From NCBI RefSeq assembly GCF_026642255.1, contig NZ_CP113264.1:930001-994000 (forward strand): 64,000 nt of DNA, read 5' to 3'. The notes beneath the pieces were generated by a model, which saw only the letters and a list, made by a program, of their open reading frames with translations, ran no database searches and was not told the DNA's origin. The position numbers and the translations under genes are program-made. This DNA comes from Streptomonospora nanhaiensis. GTDB lineage: Bacteria; Actinomycetota; Actinomycetes; Streptosporangiales; Streptosporangiaceae. This document shows positions 1 through 7,551 of the stretch, one piece after another (positions within the stretch are counted from its first letter, which is position 1; every line of letters starts with the position of its first letter).

Positions 1-388
1 GTCCGCGGTGCGCACGGGGTCGCCCCGCTCCGCGGGCGTGGTGGTCGCCGTCGGACCGATGCTGGACCGCGTGCTGGAGGCCACCGCCGACCTCGACGTG
101 ACGGTCGCCCACACCTCCACCGTGCGCCCGTTCGACCGCGCGGGGCTCAGCGCCCTGGTCGGGGCGGCGGGCAACGCCGACGTGCTCGTGGTGGAGCCCT
201 ACCTCGCCGGGACCTCCGCGCACGAGGTCGCGGCGGCCCTCGTGGACCGGCGCCACCGGCAGCTCGGGCTGGGGGTGGCCCGCGACCGGGAACTGCGCGC
301 CTACGGCGCCCCCGCGCAGCACGCGCGGGCGCACGGCCTGGACGCGGAGGGCATCGCCGAGGCCGCCAGGGGGTTCTTCCTGGCGTAG
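1..388 (+). CDS. Transketolase C-terminal domain protein (5' end outside window)
   Basis: The frame is open from the left edge (first whole codon at base 2) to a TAG stop at 386-388, so the gene begins outside the window. The visible residues match the C-terminal domain of the transketolase / E1-beta superfamily: a strand-loop-helix VVVAVGPMLDRVLEA, then TVAHTSTVRPFD and DVLVVEPYLAGTSAHEVA. This domain shapes thiamine-diphosphate enzymes but does not carry the catalytic centre. Some actinomycetes encode transketolase-like enzymes as separate N- and C-terminal genes, so this could be the second subunit of a split enzyme and not the tail of a full-length one; the window cannot decide. No gene follows closely, so it probably ends its operon. 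Confidence 0.75.
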   Translation, partial: SAVRTGSPRSAGVVVAVGPMLDRVLEATADLDVTVAHTSTVRPFDRAGLSALVGAAGNADVLVVEPYLAGTSAHEVAAALVDRRHRQLGLGVARDRELRAYGAPAQHARAHGLDAEGIAEAARGFFLA

Positions 389-703
389 GCCGGGGCCGGG
401 GAACCCGGCGGCGCGGAACGCGCCCGGGGCCTTGCGTGGTGCGGCCCCGGGCGCGTCCCGTGCGGGGACACGCGCCGTCCGGGGCGCATCCCCGCGTGAG
501 GCGCCGGGCGACTGCGGCGTCGTGCTCGGTCACCGCGACCCGGGCCGCTCCCCCGCGGGAGGCACACCCGCCGCCCGTGCCCGGGCTCGCCGCGCCCCCG
601 CGGGGGGACGAGAGCCCGGACCGCGGCCCCGCCGTCGGGACAGGGATCCCGTGCCCCGGGGCGGGGGGGCCAGGGCACTGGGTCGGACCCGGGACAATGG
701 AAG
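389..703. other. Intergenic, 315 bases
   Basis: Very GC-rich spacer between the transketolase piece and the ABC-F gene. Overlapping open frames exist on both strands, but none has a domain-like composition or a convincing start. I see no clear promoter, terminator or RNA. Confidence 0.5.
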
Positions 704-706
704 GTG

Positions 707-2488
707 ATGACGAATCTGGTCAACCTTCAGGACGTGTCCCTGGCCTACGGGCCGCTCGTACTCCTCGACAAGGTGTCGCTCGGCGTCGACGAGGGCGAAC
801 GCATCGGTGTGGTCGGCCGCAACGGCGGCGGCAAGTCCACGCTGATCTCCGTGCTCTCCGGCATCACCGAGCCCGACTCCGGGCGGGTCGTGCACAACCG
901 CGGGCTGCGCATCGGCTTCCTGCACCAGCGCGACACCTTCCCCGACACCACCGTCGGCGGGTTCGTGCTGGGCGACCGCGCCGAGCACGAGTGGGCGGGC
1001 GACTCCCGCATCCGCGACGTCCTGCGGGGCCTCCTCGGCGGCTGGGACCTTGACACGCCCATGTCCGGGCTCTCCGGCGGCGAGCGCCGCCGCTCGGGAC
1101 TGGCGCGGCTGCTCATCGGCGACCACGACCTCATCGTCCTGGACGAGCCCACCAACCACCTCGACATCGAGGGCATCGCCTGGCTCGCCGAGCACCTGCG
1201 CGGCCGCCCGGAGGCGCTCGTGGTCGTCACGCACGACCGCTGGTTCCTGGACGCCGTCACCACCCGCACCTGGGAGGTCGGGCGCGGCGCCGTCGAGCGC
1301 TACGAGGGGGGCTACGCCGCCTACGTCCTGGCCAAGGCCGAACGGGACCGCCAGGCCGCGGCCTCCGAGGAGCGGCGCCAGAACCTCATGCGCAAGGAGC
1401 TGGCCTGGCTGCGCCGCGGCGCCCCGGCCCGGACCTCCAAACCCAAGTTCCGCATCGAGGCGGCCAACCAGCTCATCGCCGACGAGCCGCCGCTCCGCGA
1501 CACCGTCGAGCTGGTGCGGTTCGCGAGCTCCCGGCTCGGCAAGACCGTCATCGACCTCAAGAACGTGTCGGTGGCCGTCCCCGACCGGACCCTCCTGGAC
1601 CACCTCACCTGGCAGCTGGGCCCCGGCGACCGGGTCGGCCTGGTGGGGGTGAACGGCGCGGGCAAGTCCACCCTCCTCAAGATCCTCGCCGAGGAGCGCG
1701 AGCCCGACTCCGGCAGCGTGCGCACCGGCCGCACCGTCAGGCTCGCCCACCTGTCGCAGAACGTCGTCGAACTCGACCCCGAGGCGCGCCCGCTCCAGGC
1801 CGTCATGGAGATCCGCGAGCACATCACCATCGGCAAGCGCGACTACACGGCGAGCCAGATGCTGGAGCGCTTCGGCTTCCGGGGCGACCGGCAGTGGACG
1901 CCGATCGGCGACCTGTCCGGCGGCGAGCGCCGCCGCCTCCAGCTCCTGCGCCTGCTCATGGACGAGCCCAACGTGCTGCTGCTGGACGAGCCCACCAACG
2001 ACCTGGACATCGAGACCCTCACCGAGCTGGAGGACCTCCTCGACGGCTGGCCGGGCTCCCTCGTGCTGGTCAGCCACGACCGGTACTTCCTGGAGCGCAT
2101 CACCGACCGGGTGCTCGCGCTCATGGGGGACGGCAGCCTCGCCTTCCTGCCCGGCGGCGTCGACGAGTACCTGGAGCGCCGCGCGGTGACCGCGGGGGAG
2201 GCCACGGTGCCGCTCGGCGCGTCCGAGACCGCTGCGGCCGGGGCCGCCCCCGAGCAGCCCGCGGTGTCCGCGACGGAGCGGCGCGCGGCCCAGAAGGAGC
2301 TCCAGCGCGTCGAGCGCCGCATGGACCGCATCACCAGGCGCGAGGCGGAGCTGCACGAGCTGATGGCCGCCGCCGCGAACGACTACGTCCGGCTCGCCGA
2401 ACTGGACGCCGAGGCCAAGGCCCTGGCGACCGAGCGCGGCGAGCTGGAGGAGGTCTGGCTGGAGCAGGCGGAGATCGTCGGCGACTGA
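707..2488 (+). CDS. ABC-F family ATPase (Uup/EttA-like)
   Basis: Soluble 593-residue protein with two ATP-binding cassettes and no membrane segments. The first has Walker A GRNGGGKST near residue 37, signature LSGGERRR and Walker B LIVLDEPTNHLD. The second has Walker A GVNGAGKST near residue 315, signature LSGGERRR and Walker B VLLLDEPTNDLD. Both Walker B motifs keep the catalytic Glu. A charged helical tail from about residue 520 (ERRAAQKELQRVERRMDRI) looks like the coiled coil of Uup-type members. ABC-F proteins bind the ribosomal E site and relieve stalled translation or protect against antibiotics; which applies here cannot be told. ATG 707 is preferred, but GTG 704 directly precedes it and the GGAAGG at 699-704 is unusually close, so the start is uncertain by a few codons. 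Confidence 0.9.
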   Translation: MTNLVNLQDVSLAYGPLVLLDKVSLGVDEGERIGVVGRNGGGKSTLISVLSGITEPDSGRVVHNRGLRIGFLHQRDTFPDTTVGGFVLGDRAEHEWAGDSRIRDVLRGLLGGWDLDTPMSGLSGGERRRSGLARLLIGDHDLIVLDEPTNHLDIEGIAWLAEHLRGRPEALVVVTHDRWFLDAVTTRTWEVGRGAVERYEGGYAAYVLAKAERDRQAAASEERRQNLMRKELAWLRRGAPARTSKPKFRIEAANQLIADEPPLRDTVELVRFASSRLGKTVIDLKNVSVAVPDRTLLDHLTWQLGPGDRVGLVGVNGAGKSTLLKILAEEREPDSGSVRTGRTVRLAHLSQNVVELDPEARPLQAVMEIREHITIGKRDYTASQMLERFGFRGDRQWTPIGDLSGGERRRLQLLRLLMDEPNVLLLDEPTNDLDIETLTELEDLLDGWPGSLVLVSHDRYFLERITDRVLALMGDGSLAFLPGGVDEYLERRAVTAGEATVPLGASETAAAGAAPEQPAVSATERRAAQKELQRVERRMDRITRREAELHELMAAAANDYVRLAELDAEAKALATERGELEEVWLEQAEIVGD

Positions 2489-2656
2489 CCGCCGGGCGCG
2501 CTCCTCCGGCCGGGGCCCCGCGAGGGGGCCCGGCGAGGGGTTCCCCGCCTCCGCCGGGCGGCTCGGGGCGCCGTCGAGTAGCCTCCGGGAACATGGGGCC
2601 GCCGCGGCCGACCGTACGCCGGGCGCCACCCCCCCAGTGGACAGGAGTGAACCCGC

Positions 2657-3148
2657 ATGACCGCTTTGGACGAGATTCCGGTGACGCTGATCGACGGGCG
2701 CGAGACGACCTTCGGCGAGTGGGCCGGAAAGGTCAGGCTGGTGGTGAACGTCGCCTCCCGGTGCGGGCTCACGCCGCAGTACGGGCAGCTGGAGGAGTTG
2801 CAGAAACGCTACGCCGACCGGGGGTTCACCGTGCTGGGGTTCCCCAGCAACCAGTTCCTCCAGGAGTTCGGCAGCGACGGCAAGATCGCCGAGTACTGCT
2901 CCGCGACGTGGGGGGTGACCTTCCCGATGGCGAGCAAGGTCAAGGTCAACGGGAAGGACCGCCACCCGCTCTACGGCGAGCTCACGGCGACCCCCGACGC
3001 GGACGGCCAGGCGGGGAAGGTGAAGTGGAACTTCGAGAAGTTCCTCGTCCTCCCGGACGGCGCCGTGCACCGCTTCCGCCCGGCCACGCTGCCGGACGAC
3101 CCCGCCATCGTCGCGCTCATCGAGAAGTCGCTCCCCGGGGAGGCGTGA
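2657..3148 (+). CDS. Glutathione peroxidase-family thiol peroxidase
   Basis: 163-residue thioredoxin-fold peroxidase. The family signature appears as NVASRCGLTPQYGQLEEL with a Cys, not a selenocysteine, at the peroxidatic position near residue 36. It is followed by GFPSNQF and the WNFEKFLV motif whose Trp and Asn complete the active site. A second Cys lies in KIAEYCSATWG; in non-selenium members a resolving Cys in this general region allows thioredoxin to act as reductant. Actinomycetes make mycothiol and not glutathione, so the physiological reductant is probably thioredoxin (inference). ATG 2657 follows AGGAG with a spacing of about nine bases. It reduces hydroperoxides in the cytoplasm and stands alone, with no operon partner. 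Confidence 0.9.
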   Translation: MTALDEIPVTLIDGRETTFGEWAGKVRLVVNVASRCGLTPQYGQLEELQKRYADRGFTVLGFPSNQFLQEFGSDGKIAEYCSATWGVTFPMASKVKVNGKDRHPLYGELTATPDADGQAGKVKWNFEKFLVLPDGAVHRFRPATLPDDPAIVALIEKSLPGEA

Positions 3149-3270
3149 GGGCGCGGTAGCCCGTCCCCTCCGGGGCGGGCCCGGACCGGAGGGGACGGGC
3201 CCCGGCCCGGTCCGCCGATCCCCCGTGAGAGGGGACGCCCGGCCGGGTCCCCACGCGGGCGGAGCGCCCC

Positions 3271-4251
3271 TCAGCGCACCTCCTCCGCGAAGACGGAGGC
3301 GATCTCCCGCGCGCCCTGCTCGTTCGGGTGGATGTCCGGGCCCCGTTCCGCGTCGCACATCCAGGTCAGGTCGCACACGTTCTGGAGGTTCGCGGGCATG
3401 CCGGTCCCGCTGTCCTCGGGCACCTCCCTGTTGGTGGCCTGGAAGACGGAGTCCACGTCCGCGACCTCGATGCCCTCGGCCTCGTAGGCCTCGGTGAGCG
3501 TCCCGTTGACCTCGGTGAGGATCTCCACGGCCTCCTCGGCGAGCCCGCCCCGCGCCTCGTGCTCGGGGAAGACCTCCTCGGCCTCCTCCGCGGACGCGGC
3601 GGCCTGCCCGGCGGGGTCGTCGTCGAGCAGGAGGAAGGCGAGGAACGGGTTGTAGTAGGTCATCGCGACGATCCGGGTGTCCGGGCCGGCCGCGGCGCGC
3701 AGCCGCTCGGCGATCTCGGGCACCTCGTCCTCCAGGCGGTCGAGGCCGTCGGCCACGCACTCCGCGTCGATGTCGATGTCCTCGGAGCTGTCCGCGCGGC
3801 CGTCCGGCGCGTTCACCCCCTGCACGCAGCGGGTGAAGTTGTTCGCCCCGATGGTGAGGGTCACCAGGTCCACCTCGCCCTCGTGCTCCGCGAGGAAGTC
3901 CTCGGCGGCCCGGAGCTGCTCACCGTCGTCGTAGCGCTCCTCGCAGTCGGGCAGACCGCCCTCCATGAACGTGGTCGTGTCCTCGCCCGCGCAGCCCATG
4001 CGCTCGTGCCGGAGGCCGGGGTCGTCGTCGAGCAGGGTGCGGTACAGGACGTCCGTGTACCCTTCCTCGGTCTCGACGGGCGTCCCGTCCTCGTCGGGCT
4101 GCACGCCCACGGCCAGCGAGTCGCCCAGGGACAGGTAGTAGCCCCCTTCGGCGCCGGGGGTCCCCGGCGCCGCCGTCCCTTCTCCGTCGGTGCCCGCGCA
4201 CCCCGCCGCCAGCACTGCGACGGCCGTCACCGCGATCCAGCGGATTCGCAC
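3271..4251 (-). CDS. SGNH/GDSL hydrolase lipoprotein
   Basis: 326-residue predicted lipoprotein. The N-terminus has Arg residues, a hydrophobic stretch and a lipobox LAAGC with Cys 18 as lipidation site, so it should be anchored on the outer face of the membrane. SGNH blocks are present: block I YLSLGDSLAVG with the nucleophilic Ser, block III TIGANNF, and block V PDIHPNEQG giving the Asp-His pair. Four or more Cys in the mature part suggest disulfides. Members hydrolyse lipid or acetyl esters; the substrate is unknown. The start is GTG 4251 (complement) with GGGAG about seven bases upstream. Confidence 0.85.
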   Translation of the reverse strand: MRIRWIAVTAVAVLAAGCAGTDGEGTAAPGTPGAEGGYYLSLGDSLAVGVQPDEDGTPVETEEGYTDVLYRTLLDDDPGLRHERMGCAGEDTTTFMEGGLPDCEERYDDGEQLRAAEDFLAEHEGEVDLVTLTIGANNFTRCVQGVNAPDGRADSSEDIDIDAECVADGLDRLEDEVPEIAERLRAAAGPDTRIVAMTYYNPFLAFLLLDDDPAGQAAASAEEAEEVFPEHEARGGLAEEAVEILTEVNGTLTEAYEAEGIEVADVDSVFQATNREVPEDSGTGMPANLQNVCDLTWMCDAERGPDIHPNEQGAREIASVFAEEVR

Positions 4252-4681
4252 TCTCTGTCTCCCACCCGGGTCGGTTGCAGGTACGTGCCCGGGGCTGCCC
4301 GGTGGGCGGGCGCGCCGCCCTTCCCGGGTGCCGCCGGGCCCTTCACGTGGGGGAACCGGAAGGCGTCCGGGCCACGATGCCAGCCGCCGCGGGTCCGCGT
4401 CGAGCGTCCGGGTGGGAGATGTCTCTCAGCGGGCCGGCCTCGGGGCCCGGACCGCCGCGACCGTTCGGAGCGCTCTCCGGGACGGAGGAGGGACCCGCAC
4501 GCGGCGGCGGGGGCGGGCCGCCGAGCTCTCACGCCGTTCTCTCCCGCCGGAGCCCGAAACGCGGTGCGCGCCCGGCAGCGCTCCTGGTGGGGGCGGACAC
4601 CGCCGGGGGCGGGGGATGCCTCCGGCGGTCCCGGCGCGCGCGCCGATCGCCGCGAGCCCGGGACGTTCCGCGGAACGAGCC
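4252..4681. other. Intergenic, 430 bases
   Basis: Lies upstream of the SGNH lipoprotein (minus strand) and downstream of the MarR gene (minus strand). It should hold the lipoprotein promoter, but I cannot point to convincing -35 and -10 boxes. Open frames here have arginine-rich, low-information translations and were not accepted as genes. Confidence 0.5.
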
Positions 4682-5191
4682 CTAGCCCTGCGGTCGGGAG
4701 GGGTCCCTGTCGAGGGGGGCCAGAAGGCATCTGAGCAACGATGCCAGCTGCTGCCGGTCGCCGTCGGGCATGGGGGCCAGAAGCGTCTCCTCGTAGCTGA
4801 GGAGCGACTCCAGGGCGGCGTCGATGCGCTCGGCGCCGCGTTCGGTGAGCCGGACCAGCACCCCGCGCTTGTCGTCGGGGTCGGGGCGGCGCTTGACCAG
4901 GCCGGCGGCGGCCAGCCTGTCCACCCGGTTGGTCATGGTCCCGGAGGTCACCAGGGTGGCGCGCAGCAGCCGTCCGGGGCTCAGCTCGTACGGGGGACCG
5001 GAGCGGCGCAGCTCCGCGAGCACGTCGAACTCCCAGGGCTCCAGTGCGTGCTCGGTGAAGACCGTGCGCCGGGCGCGGTCCAGGTGGCGTGCGAGCCGGG
5101 ACACACGGCTGAACACCTCCAGGGGTGTCACGTCCACGTCCGGGCGTTGGGAGCGCCACGCCTCGATCAGCCCATCCACCTCATCGCGCAT
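4682..5191 (-). CDS. MarR family transcriptional regulator
   Basis: 169-residue winged-helix regulator. The MarR core includes EFDVLAELRRSG, the recognition region LVTSGTMTNRVDRLAAAGLVKR and the wing PDPDDKRGVLVRLTERG. N- and C-terminal helices would form the dimer interface. Its start codon is 14 bases from a perfect inverted repeat (TCTTGA-CA-TCAAGA) at 5206-5219, the usual arrangement for an autoregulated MarR repressor. No transporter or enzyme is divergent from it, so its ligand and targets are unknown. A related sequence lies upstream of icd. Confidence 0.9.
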   Translation of the reverse strand: MRDEVDGLIEAWRSQRPDVDVTPLEVFSRVSRLARHLDRARRTVFTEHALEPWEFDVLAELRRSGPPYELSPGRLLRATLVTSGTMTNRVDRLAAAGLVKRRPDPDDKRGVLVRLTERGAERIDAALESLLSYEETLLAPMPDGDRQQLASLLRCLLAPLDRDPSRPQG

Positions 5192-5205
5192 GGGGACAGC
5201 CTATC

Positions 5206-5219
5206 TCTTGACATCAAGA
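5206..5219. promoter_or_regulatory. Inverted-repeat operator of the MarR gene
   Basis: TCTTGA, two-base spacer CA, TCAAGA: a perfect six-base inverted repeat directly upstream of the MarR start codon, over the expected promoter. The TTGA-N2-TCAA core resembles operators recognised by MarR regulators. Autoregulation is inferred from position. Confidence 0.7.
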
Positions 5220-5320
5220 TAGTGGGGCGGGTATGCCGCACTTCCCGCGTCCCGCTCGCGGCAGCGGCGCGGGGGACGGGCCGCGGCGGACCCGTCCCCC
5301 GGTGCGCCGGGGGACGGGGG

Positions 5321-5977
5321 TCAGCCCCCGCCCCGCCGCCTCGTCTGCAGCCTCGGCTTGGGCTCCAGGCTCGCGAGCCCGTTCCAGGCCAGGTTGACCA
5401 GGTGCGCGGCGACCACCTCGCGCTTGGGCCTGCGCACCTCGAGCCACCACTGGCCCGTCAGCGCCCACATGCCCACCAGGGCCTGCGCGTACATCGGGGC
5501 GAGTGCCGGGTCGTAGCCGCGTTCGGCGAACTCGTCGACCATGATGTGCTCGACCTGGCTGGCGATGTCGTTGATCAGACTGGCGAAGCTTCCCGTGCCG
5601 GAGGCCACGTGGGAGTCGCGGGTCAGCACCCGGAACCCGACCGTGTTCTCCTCCACGTAGCGCAGCAGGGCCAGCGCAGCCTTCTCGATCTTGCCCCGTG
5701 CGCTGTCGGCGGTGAGGGCCTCGCCCATCATCTCCAGGAGGGTGCGCATCTCACGGTCGACCACGACCGCGTAGATCCCCTCCTTGCCGCCGAAGTGCTC
5801 GTACACGACGGGCTTGGACACCCCGGCCCGTGCGGCGATCTCCTCGACGGAGGTCGCGTCGAACCCGCGCTCGGCGAACAGCTCCCGGCCGATCTCCAAC
5901 AGCTGTTGCCGACGCTCCTTGCCCGTCATGCGCTTGCGGCGCACGCGGACCTTCTGCTCGCTGTCGGCTGCTCCCAT
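5321..5977 (-). CDS. TetR family regulator, second gene of the desaturase operon
   Basis: 218-residue regulator. The N-terminal helix-turn-helix is complete: ELFAERGFDATSVEEIAARAGVSKPVVYEHFGGKEGIYA. The rest is a helical ligand-binding and dimerisation domain (VEHIMVDEFAERGYDPALAPMY, VGMWALTGQWWLEV). It starts at ATG 5977, 14 bases past the desaturase stop; the AGGA ribosome site overlaps that stop, suggesting translational coupling. A regulator co-transcribed with an acyl desaturase most likely senses acyl-CoA and represses the operon through the inverted repeat at 7059-7078 (inference). Confidence 0.88.
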   Translation of the reverse strand: MGAADSEQKVRVRRKRMTGKERRQQLLEIGRELFAERGFDATSVEEIAARAGVSKPVVYEHFGGKEGIYAVVVDREMRTLLEMMGEALTADSARGKIEKAALALLRYVEENTVGFRVLTRDSHVASGTGSFASLINDIASQVEHIMVDEFAERGYDPALAPMYAQALVGMWALTGQWWLEVRRPKREVVAAHLVNLAWNGLASLEPKPRLQTRRRGGG

Positions 5978-5991
5978 GATGGCTATCGATC

Positions 5992-6954
5992 CTAGACCTT
6001 GACCCGCTTGGCGGCGAGCCGGTCGTTGTTGGGCCAGCGGACCTTCGTGGCCCAGCCGAGCTTCTCGAACGCCCAGATCACGCGGGCGGAGATGTCGATC
6101 TGGCCCTTGAGCACGCCGTGGCGCGCGCAGGTCGGGTCCGCGTGGTGCAGGTTGTGCCAGGACTCGCCGAACGACGGGATGGCGAGCCACCACACGTTGC
6201 GGGAGCGGTCGCGCACCTCGAAGTTCTCCTCGCCGATGGTGTGGCAGATGGAGTTGATGGACCACGTGACGTGGTGCAGCAGCGCCACGCGGACCAGGCT
6301 CGCCCAGAAGAACGCGGTGAACGCGCCCCACCAGGACATGGTCACGAGGCCGCCGATGAGGGCGGGGGCGCCGAGGGAGAAGAGCACGATCGGCAGGAAC
6401 AGCTTGTCGACGAGGACGATGTCCTTGTCCTTGAGCAGGTCCGGGGCGAAGCGGCGCGGCGAGGTCTTCTTGTCGTCCAGGTACATCCAGGCCATGTGCG
6501 CGTAGTACAGGCCCTTGGCGACGGACTTCCAGTCGTCCCCGAAGCGCCACGGCGAGTGCGGGTCGCCCTCGGCGTCGGCGTACTTGTGGTGGCGGCGGTG
6601 GTCGGCCACCCACTTGATGACGCTGCCCTCGATGGCCAGCGAGCCGGCGACCGCGAGCGCGATCCGCAGCGGGCGGTTGGCCTTGAAGGAGCCGTGGGTG
6701 AAGTGGCGGTGGAAGCCGACCGTGATGCCCAGGCCGCTGATGAGGTAGAAGACCGACGCGATCGCGATGTCGGTGAGGCTCAGGCCCCATCCCCAGAAGA
6801 AGGGGACGGAGGCGAGCAGGGCGATGAGCGGGACGAAGACGAACGCGAAGACGGTGAAGCGCTCGGCCCTGCCCCGCAGTTCCGGCTCGTACTCGGGGAT
6901 CGCCTCGCGCTTCCCCTCGGCGTTCTCGGTCGGTAGCTCGGCAGCAGTGGTCAT
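5992..6954 (-). CDS. Membrane fatty acyl desaturase (delta-9 type)
   Basis: 320-residue integral membrane di-iron desaturase. The three histidine clusters are all present: HRHFTH (about 82-87), HRRHH (about 119-123) and HNLHH near 260. Hydrophobic segments FTVFAFVFVPLIALLASV, IASVFYLISGLGITVG and others surround them. The family inserts a cis double bond, usually delta-9, into stearoyl- or palmitoyl-CoA using O2 and electrons from a reductase, tuning membrane fluidity. ATG 6954 is chosen because GAGG lies 11 bases upstream; the in-frame GTG at 6966 would sit on top of that ribosome site. The downstream TetR gene probably controls it. Confidence 0.9.
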   Translation of the reverse strand: MTTAAELPTENAEGKREAIPEYEPELRGRAERFTVFAFVFVPLIALLASVPFFWGWGLSLTDIAIASVFYLISGLGITVGFHRHFTHGSFKANRPLRIALAVAGSLAIEGSVIKWVADHRRHHKYADAEGDPHSPWRFGDDWKSVAKGLYYAHMAWMYLDDKKTSPRRFAPDLLKDKDIVLVDKLFLPIVLFSLGAPALIGGLVTMSWWGAFTAFFWASLVRVALLHHVTWSINSICHTIGEENFEVRDRSRNVWWLAIPSFGESWHNLHHADPTCARHGVLKGQIDISARVIWAFEKLGWATKVRWPNNDRLAAKRVKV

Positions 6955-7045
6955 GGTCGTACACACCTCGTCGTCACGGCAGGGTCCTCGCGGTCGGACG
7001 GTGTCCGAGAGGCGCGGAGCACCCGTCGCGACGGCCCAACCTATT

Positions 7046-7078
7046 CCTACGTAACCGTAACCTACGACCCCGTAGGTT
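7046..7078. promoter_or_regulatory. Operator/promoter of desaturase-tetR operon
   Basis: An eight-base inverted repeat AACCTACG-ACCC-CGTAGGTT spans 7059-7078, and a further direct copy of CCTACG is at 7046-7051. The cluster lies about 90-125 bases upstream of the desaturase start, in a local AT-richer island. The spacing fits a TetR-type operator, and the TetR encoded in the same operon is the obvious candidate; that link is inferred. Confidence 0.65.
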
Positions 7079-7150
7079 TGGCAAGCCCTCCACCGGAGGC
7101 GCTATGTTGGTGCCTGGCGTACGGGCGCGACGTGTGCGCGCCCCCTGCCT

Positions 7151-7222
7151 TCCCGGATGATGTAATCGGCAGCATGTGGGGTTTTGGTCCCCATCGTCCA
7201 GGTTCGAGCCCTGGTCCGGGAG
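7151..7222 (+). tRNA. tRNA-Gln(TTG)
   Basis: The cloverleaf folds by eye. The acceptor TCCCGGA pairs with TCCGGGA, followed by discriminator G. The D arm contains TAATCGGCAG. The anticodon stem TGGGG/CCCCA holds loop TTTTGGT, giving anticodon TTG. The T arm is CCAGG-TTCGAGC-CCTGG. The total is 72 bases and CCA is not encoded. UUG reads CAA and, by wobble, CAG glutamine codons. Confidence 0.95.
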
Positions 7223-7551
7223 CCTTCCACCCGTTCCCTTCCCCGCCCCTATCCCCGTGCGCGCGAGGGAAACCCCGGCCCTTGCGCCCGGACGCCCCGG
7301 GCGCCCCGGCGCCGGGCCCGGCCCGGTGGCGCGGCGCATCTCACAGAACGCCCCGGAACCCGACGCCACAGGCCCGGCCCGGCCCCCGCTCCCCGCCCCG
7401 GCGTCACGTGCCCGCAGGACGCCTGTGACACGCATGTATCCTTCCCATGTCGGCCGCTGGTCATCCGACGGCCGCCCGCGCGGCACGCGGGTCGAGCCGC
7501 CGAAGGGTGAGCCGACAGTTCAATGCCAGCTATCACGAGGGGTCTCCTTCA
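7223..7551. other. Intergenic upstream of glmU, 329 bases
   Basis: Between the tRNA and glmU. A -10-like TATCCT is at 7437-7442, about 110 bases before the glmU start, but no good -35 goes with it. Open frames extend through this stretch in frame with glmU, but the ribosome site and sequence conservation place the start at 7552. Confidence 0.4.

Noticed and set aside
530..3760. Open frame of more than 1000 codons on the minus strand
   Set aside because: It is antisense to the ABC-F and peroxidase genes. Its translation is rich in Arg, Gly, Pro, Leu and Val from GC-biased wobble positions and has no domain motif.
7059..7078. Dyad as a terminator of a preceding transcript
   Set aside because: No gene runs into it; the upstream desaturase is transcribed away from it, so an operator is more likely.
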